Of a stretch of DNA of 5,481 bases, positions 3,244 to 5,481 are shown piece by piece. Location of the stretch: the NCBI GenBank assembly GCA_016199665.1, contig JACQGG010000025.1, forward strand, positions 1 to 5,481, in the 5' to 3' direction. Position 1 is the first letter of the stretch, and each line of letters opens with the position of its first letter. The notes beneath the pieces are model-generated. The model searched no databases. It was not told where the DNA came from and was given only the letters and a program-made list of their open reading frames with translations. Made by a program: the position numbers and the translations under genes. The DNA comes from Acidobacteriota bacterium (GTDB taxonomy: Bacteria > Acidobacteriota > UBA6911 > JACQSX01).

Positions 3244-4827
3244 CTATTCAAGATACTTATAGGTCCCCTCGGCGATCTCCTTTGCTTCACGGCTGAAATA
3301 GGGCACTGGGTCCGCTGCAAAACTCTTCCACTGATCGCCGGGTACGTTGACACCAGGTATCGCGGGTACCCGGTCCTCCCGCAACAGTTTCCCCACATCG
3401 CCATACCGGGTGGCCAGAGCCTTCACTTCTGCATCTTCAAGCGCAACCAGATGTCCGTTATCCACCATCTTGAGCCAGTTGTCTGCGCCCCTTATCTTTA
3501 CTTCATAGGTGGTGAAATAAGTCTGCACGTGGAATCCATGATCGTTCGGTAAATTCCTCTTCTTGGCGTATTGGTTGACTTCAGGGGTCGTGCTCTCCAT
3601 TCCGAACCCCCAATGAAACTGTCCGGAGCGTATCGCGCCCTTTGGGTTTGTGGCAACACTGCACTCAAAGAGATAAAACATTCCGGGATGCGGCAGGTAA
3701 GGATATTGGATTGTTTTGAGTTCTTCGTTCTCAAGCACCTTGCGCCATATTTCTCCATACCGCCCGCCTCCCTCGATGCGGTCCAGCAGACCATGCTTGA
3801 TATAAAGTTTGATCAGCGGATGGTAGCCGGAGTGGTTAGCCGTGCCTGCCAGGACGCCGTTGGTGTCCGGAACGATATGGCCTCGAATCCCCTCCCTCAG
3901 GTAAAGGTCTCGCGTCCCCTGCAGGGGATACATATAAATATGATTCGGCAAATAGGCCGCCTTGGCCCACATCGCTGCCTGGTCGGCGGTCAGCTTGAAC
4001 CGCATATCAGTCCCCTGTGGGTCCGTGATTCGCACCTCTTCAACCCACGGCAGTAGCGCCATGACCTTATCTTCCAACAGTCGCCAGAGATCATTGGGAA
4101 AAGTAGGGGTTCTGTCACGGAGGCTTTCCCAGCTGCTGTATTCGAATTCCGATCTCCACTTGGGACCTATGTCCATCTGCAAATTGACCTGACGGCCTGC
4201 CGTCCCTGCCGTACCCCCAAAGAGCGCATCATATTCAGGGTGCGCTTCCAGATACCTTCTCATCTGATTGCGAGCCACTTGCCTGCCGACTTCCCACGCT
4301 TTCATGTTCACTCTTGACTCCTTATTTAGCTGCTCGCGGAGGTTGGCAGGAAGATAGCGTGGCCATCGGATTGCTTCCCGCCACCCGTCTTTCACTCTCT
4401 CGGCGCCATACAAGCTGCCGCCACTAAAAAGTTGTTTCTGCTCCTCCTCGGACATGTGGAGCATCTCTTTGATGATCTGCGACAGGGAGATGTAGTGGGC
4501 CTCCACTCCCCGAGTCGTCCTTAGAGCCTGGAGGAGCGCATCGACCAGCTCCATGTCCTGTCCCTCGGAACCCATGATCAGGACCCTTTCACCCGGCTTT
4601 GCCAGTCCCAAACGTGTCCATCCTCCCAGCTGTCGCACCGCCCTGCGAATCAGCATCTGCTTCTCGTCCTGGCTGGGCTCCCTTGTCAGGTAGGCCGGAT
4701 AGCGAGGCGACAAAAACGCGCCCGATTCCGTTTGCCCCACTCTGGCCTCCTGAAACAAATAGCAGGCAAAGCCAAAAGCCGCCAAAAGCAAAAGGACGTA
4801 CGCTCTTCTTCGAAATGGTGATTTCAT
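3244..4827 (-). CDS. Membrane-anchored or exported M29-type aminopeptidase-like protein
   Basis: 527 residues. A basic N-terminus (FRRR at 5-8) is followed by a hydrophobic stretch (about 10-25), a signal peptide or membrane anchor; Cys22 lacks a convincing lipobox. The remainder would be outside the inner membrane. Residues 78-115 (PGERVLIMGSEGQD onwards) and 262-280 (EEVRITDPQGTDMRFKL) resemble the N-terminal domain and the GTDLxF segment of M29 metallo-aminopeptidases. Then come VPDTNGVLAG (319-328), LIKLYIKHGLLDRIEGGG (338-355), FECSVATNPKGA (387-398), GQFHWGFG (402-409) and DHGFHVQTYF (429-438), in the order of the M29 metal-site regions (for example the ELGIGTNP and H-x-D blocks). Glu388, His405 and His433 are plausible ligands, but the usual Asp two residues after the last His is Gln435 and the protein is longer than typical M29 enzymes. 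Catalysis is thus uncertain. GAGGGGGGG just upstream is the ribosome binding site. It stands alone with its own promoter. Confidence 0.6.
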   Translation of the reverse strand: MKSPFRRRAYVLLLLAAFGFACYLFQEARVGQTESGAFLSPRYPAYLTREPSQDEKQMLIRRAVRQLGGWTRLGLAKPGERVLIMGSEGQDMELVDALLQALRTTRGVEAHYISLSQIIKEMLHMSEEEQKQLFSGGSLYGAERVKDGWREAIRWPRYLPANLREQLNKESRVNMKAWEVGRQVARNQMRRYLEAHPEYDALFGGTAGTAGRQVNLQMDIGPKWRSEFEYSSWESLRDRTPTFPNDLWRLLEDKVMALLPWVEEVRITDPQGTDMRFKLTADQAAMWAKAAYLPNHIYMYPLQGTRDLYLREGIRGHIVPDTNGVLAGTANHSGYHPLIKLYIKHGLLDRIEGGGRYGEIWRKVLENEELKTIQYPYLPHPGMFYLFECSVATNPKGAIRSGQFHWGFGMESTTPEVNQYAKKRNLPNDHGFHVQTYFTTYEVKIRGADNWLKMVDNGHLVALEDAEVKALATRYGDVGKLLREDRVPAIPGVNVPGDQWKSFAADPVPYFSREAKEIAEGTYKYLE

Positions 4828-4975
4828 GCGCCCCCCCTCGACATTCTTACCCGATCAGTTTGAGAACTAACTAGATCACGCGGACGTCCGCCCACCGTCA
4901 GGGTCACTCCGTCGTAATGCAAAACCTTCGGCCGCACCGACCGCTAGCCCCTCAATGATGTCAAGATGGTATTTG
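4828..4975 (-). other. Long 5' leader of the minus-strand gene
   Basis: About 148 nt lie between the predicted transcript start near 4975 and the ATG at 4827. The leader contains a perfect 12-bp palindrome GCGGACGTCCGC (4880-4891) that could be an operator or small hairpin, and a purine-rich ribosome binding site (4831-4839). I do not recognise a riboswitch or a leader peptide in it. Confidence 0.4.
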
Positions 4976-4981
4976 TGTTCT

Positions 4982-5009
4982 ATTATACGTTCATGTCGCA
5001 CTCTGTCAA
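4982..5009 (-). promoter_or_regulatory. Perfect-consensus sigma70-type promoter
   Basis: Read on the minus strand, TTGACA (5009-5004) and TATAAT (4987-4982) both match the consensus at all six positions with a 16-nt spacer. It points at the M29-like gene, and transcription would start near 4975. Such a perfect match predicts strong constitutive transcription unless repressed. Confidence 0.8.
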
Positions 5010-5056
5010 CAACGATTCCGGGGATTTTCTGTTTTGAACGCGACGCGAACTGCAAT

Positions 5057-5082
5057 GGACCGGCCAATCATCGGCCCGGTCC
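5057..5082. repeat. Imperfect inverted repeat upstream of the promoter
   Basis: GGACCGGCC (5057-5065) and GGCCCGGTCC (5073-5082) pair over nine bases with one bulged C around a 7-nt loop. It lies behind the -35 element of the minus-strand promoter. No T-run follows on either strand, so it is not an obvious terminator. It could be a regulator site or a relic hairpin. Confidence 0.45.
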
Positions 5083-5238
5083 CGGGGCATACTCAAAGGG
5101 TTGCGTACTTGCCGAACCCAACACTAGCTACTAACCTACTTTCCGGTGCAAAATCACTTTGACCGCCACCGCAGAGCCTTCGCGCGGCGTAGCCGCAACG
5201 CAAGATCCGGTTCTGAGCGGCAATGGATCCGCCTTCAA
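5083..5238. other. Non-coding region leading into dispersed repeats
   Basis: No credible gene: short open frames on both strands translate to low-complexity, Arg/Cys/Ala-rich peptides with no recognisable domain. The block around 5160-5235 (CACCGCAGAGCC, CGGCGTAGCCG, then paired GGATCC-containing stretches) has the look of a dispersed repeat and runs into the hairpins that follow. Confidence 0.5.
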
Positions 5239-5306
5239 CGCGGAGACGCAGAGGTCGCAGAGAATGCGCGGAGTTTTTTCTCTGCGCCGCCTCTGTGTCC
5301 TCCGCG
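5239..5306. repeat. Imperfect hairpin repeat of the CGCGGAG/CGCAGAG type (copy 1)
   Basis: The left arm (CGCGGAGACGCAGAGG at 5239-5254, then TCGCAGAG) is matched in inverted orientation by the right arm (CTCTGCGCC at 5280-5288, then CCTCTGTGTCC and TCCGCG to 5306), with a few unpaired bases. The loop contains TTTTTT (5274-5279). The T-run is within the loop rather than after the stem, so a standard terminator is unlikely. Elements rich in GCAGAGG motifs are commonly scattered between genes in several environmental phyla. Confidence 0.7.
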
Positions 5307-5338
5307 GCAGAAAAACTTTGCAAAAAAACAAGAAGTTA

Positions 5339-5422
5339 CCAACTTGCTACGCCGAGGGCGCAGAGAATACGCGGAGAACAATGCCTCTGCGCAGGCTCTG
5401 TGCCCTTGGCGTAGCAAGTTGG
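5339..5422. repeat. Long inverted repeat with perfect 15-bp ends (copy 2 of the hairpin type)
   Basis: CCAACTTGCTACGCC (5339-5353) is perfectly inverted as GGCGTAGCAAGTTGG (5408-5422). Pairing continues inward with AGGGCGCAGAG against CTCTGTGCCCT, with one mismatch or wobble, and then CGCGGAG against CTCTGCG. The whole 84-bp unit is almost a continuous hairpin. It shares the CGCAGAG and CGCGGAG words with the preceding hairpin. It encodes no transposase and could be a non-autonomous mobile hairpin or a bidirectional terminator-like element. Confidence 0.78.
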
Positions 5423-5481
5423 GCAACCTCTTGCTCAGCTCTTGACTTTCCGCTTAATGGATTTAATCAGGACAGTCTCCA
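5423..5481. other. Window end, nothing recognised
   Basis: No gene, RNA or regulatory motif can be supported in the last stretch. CTCTTGACTTTCC includes a TTGACT word on the plus strand, but no -10 partner at a proper distance is convincing. Confidence 0.3.

Noticed and set aside
3067..4056. Plus-strand open frames of about 161 codons opposite the M29-like gene
   Set aside because: Complement shadows of the minus-strand gene; no ribosome binding site or domain pattern.
4876..5067. Minus-strand 63-codon open frame upstream of the M29-like gene
   Set aside because: It contains the perfect promoter within its coding region, lacks a ribosome binding site and has no family I recognise. A degraded gene fragment remains possible.
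5239..5422. CRISPR array
   Set aside because: The repeated words are inverted within hairpins and irregularly spaced, with no uniform direct repeats and spacers.
5093..5445. Several short open frames at the right end, on both strands
   Set aside because: They translate the CGCAGAG-type hairpin repeats; such Arg/Cys-rich peptides are typical spurious products.

Overview
The window comes from a moderately GC-rich environmental bacterium that I cannot place taxonomically. It falls into three parts. Bases 1 to about 3185 look like a stretch of integron gene-cassette array or its remains. Single genes or toxin-antitoxin modules all read rightwards, with little space between them. They are separated by short imperfectly palindromic segments that resemble attC recombination sites (RYYYAAC box, nested stem, GTTRRRY box). 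In three cases the gene's stop codon lies in or touches the left box, as is common in cassettes. No integrase gene or Pc promoter is in the window, and most right-hand boxes deviate from consensus, so the array call is an inference.

Layout from the left: (1) a frameshifted, truncated IS110-family transposase fragment on the minus strand (1-213) next to what looks like the right half of an attC site; (2) a two-domain GIY-YIG nuclease (267-1070) whose C-terminal half resembles EVE/PUA-like readers of modified bases, a candidate modification-dependent restriction enzyme; (3) a HicA-like remnant (1132-1272); (4) an overlapping antitoxin/ParE-RelE toxin pair (1380-1902); (5) a small zinc-ribbon-like gene interrupted by an in-frame TGA (2020-2328); (6) a SEC-C zinc-motif protein (2507-2947); (7) an orphan antitoxin-like gene with an apparent one-base frameshift (3008-3185). 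Mixed intact and decayed genes, defence and toxin-antitoxin functions and mobile-element scars are typical of a sedentary cassette array.

The second part is one long minus-strand gene (3244-4827). It encodes an N-terminally membrane-anchored or exported protein resembling M29-type metallo-aminopeptidases. It converges on the array and has its own perfect-consensus sigma70-type promoter (4982-5009) and a leader of about 150 nt. It looks like ordinary chromosome beyond the array boundary.

The third part (about 5083-5481) has no credible gene. It holds two long imperfect hairpins built from the CGCAGAG/CGCGGAG type of dispersed repeat.

The most interesting material is the cassette array, in particular the GIY-YIG/EVE-like nuclease cassette, the well-formed attC-like fold at 2420-2492 with an overlapping palindrome, and two antitoxin genes that share an extended -10-like motif placed for leaderless transcription.
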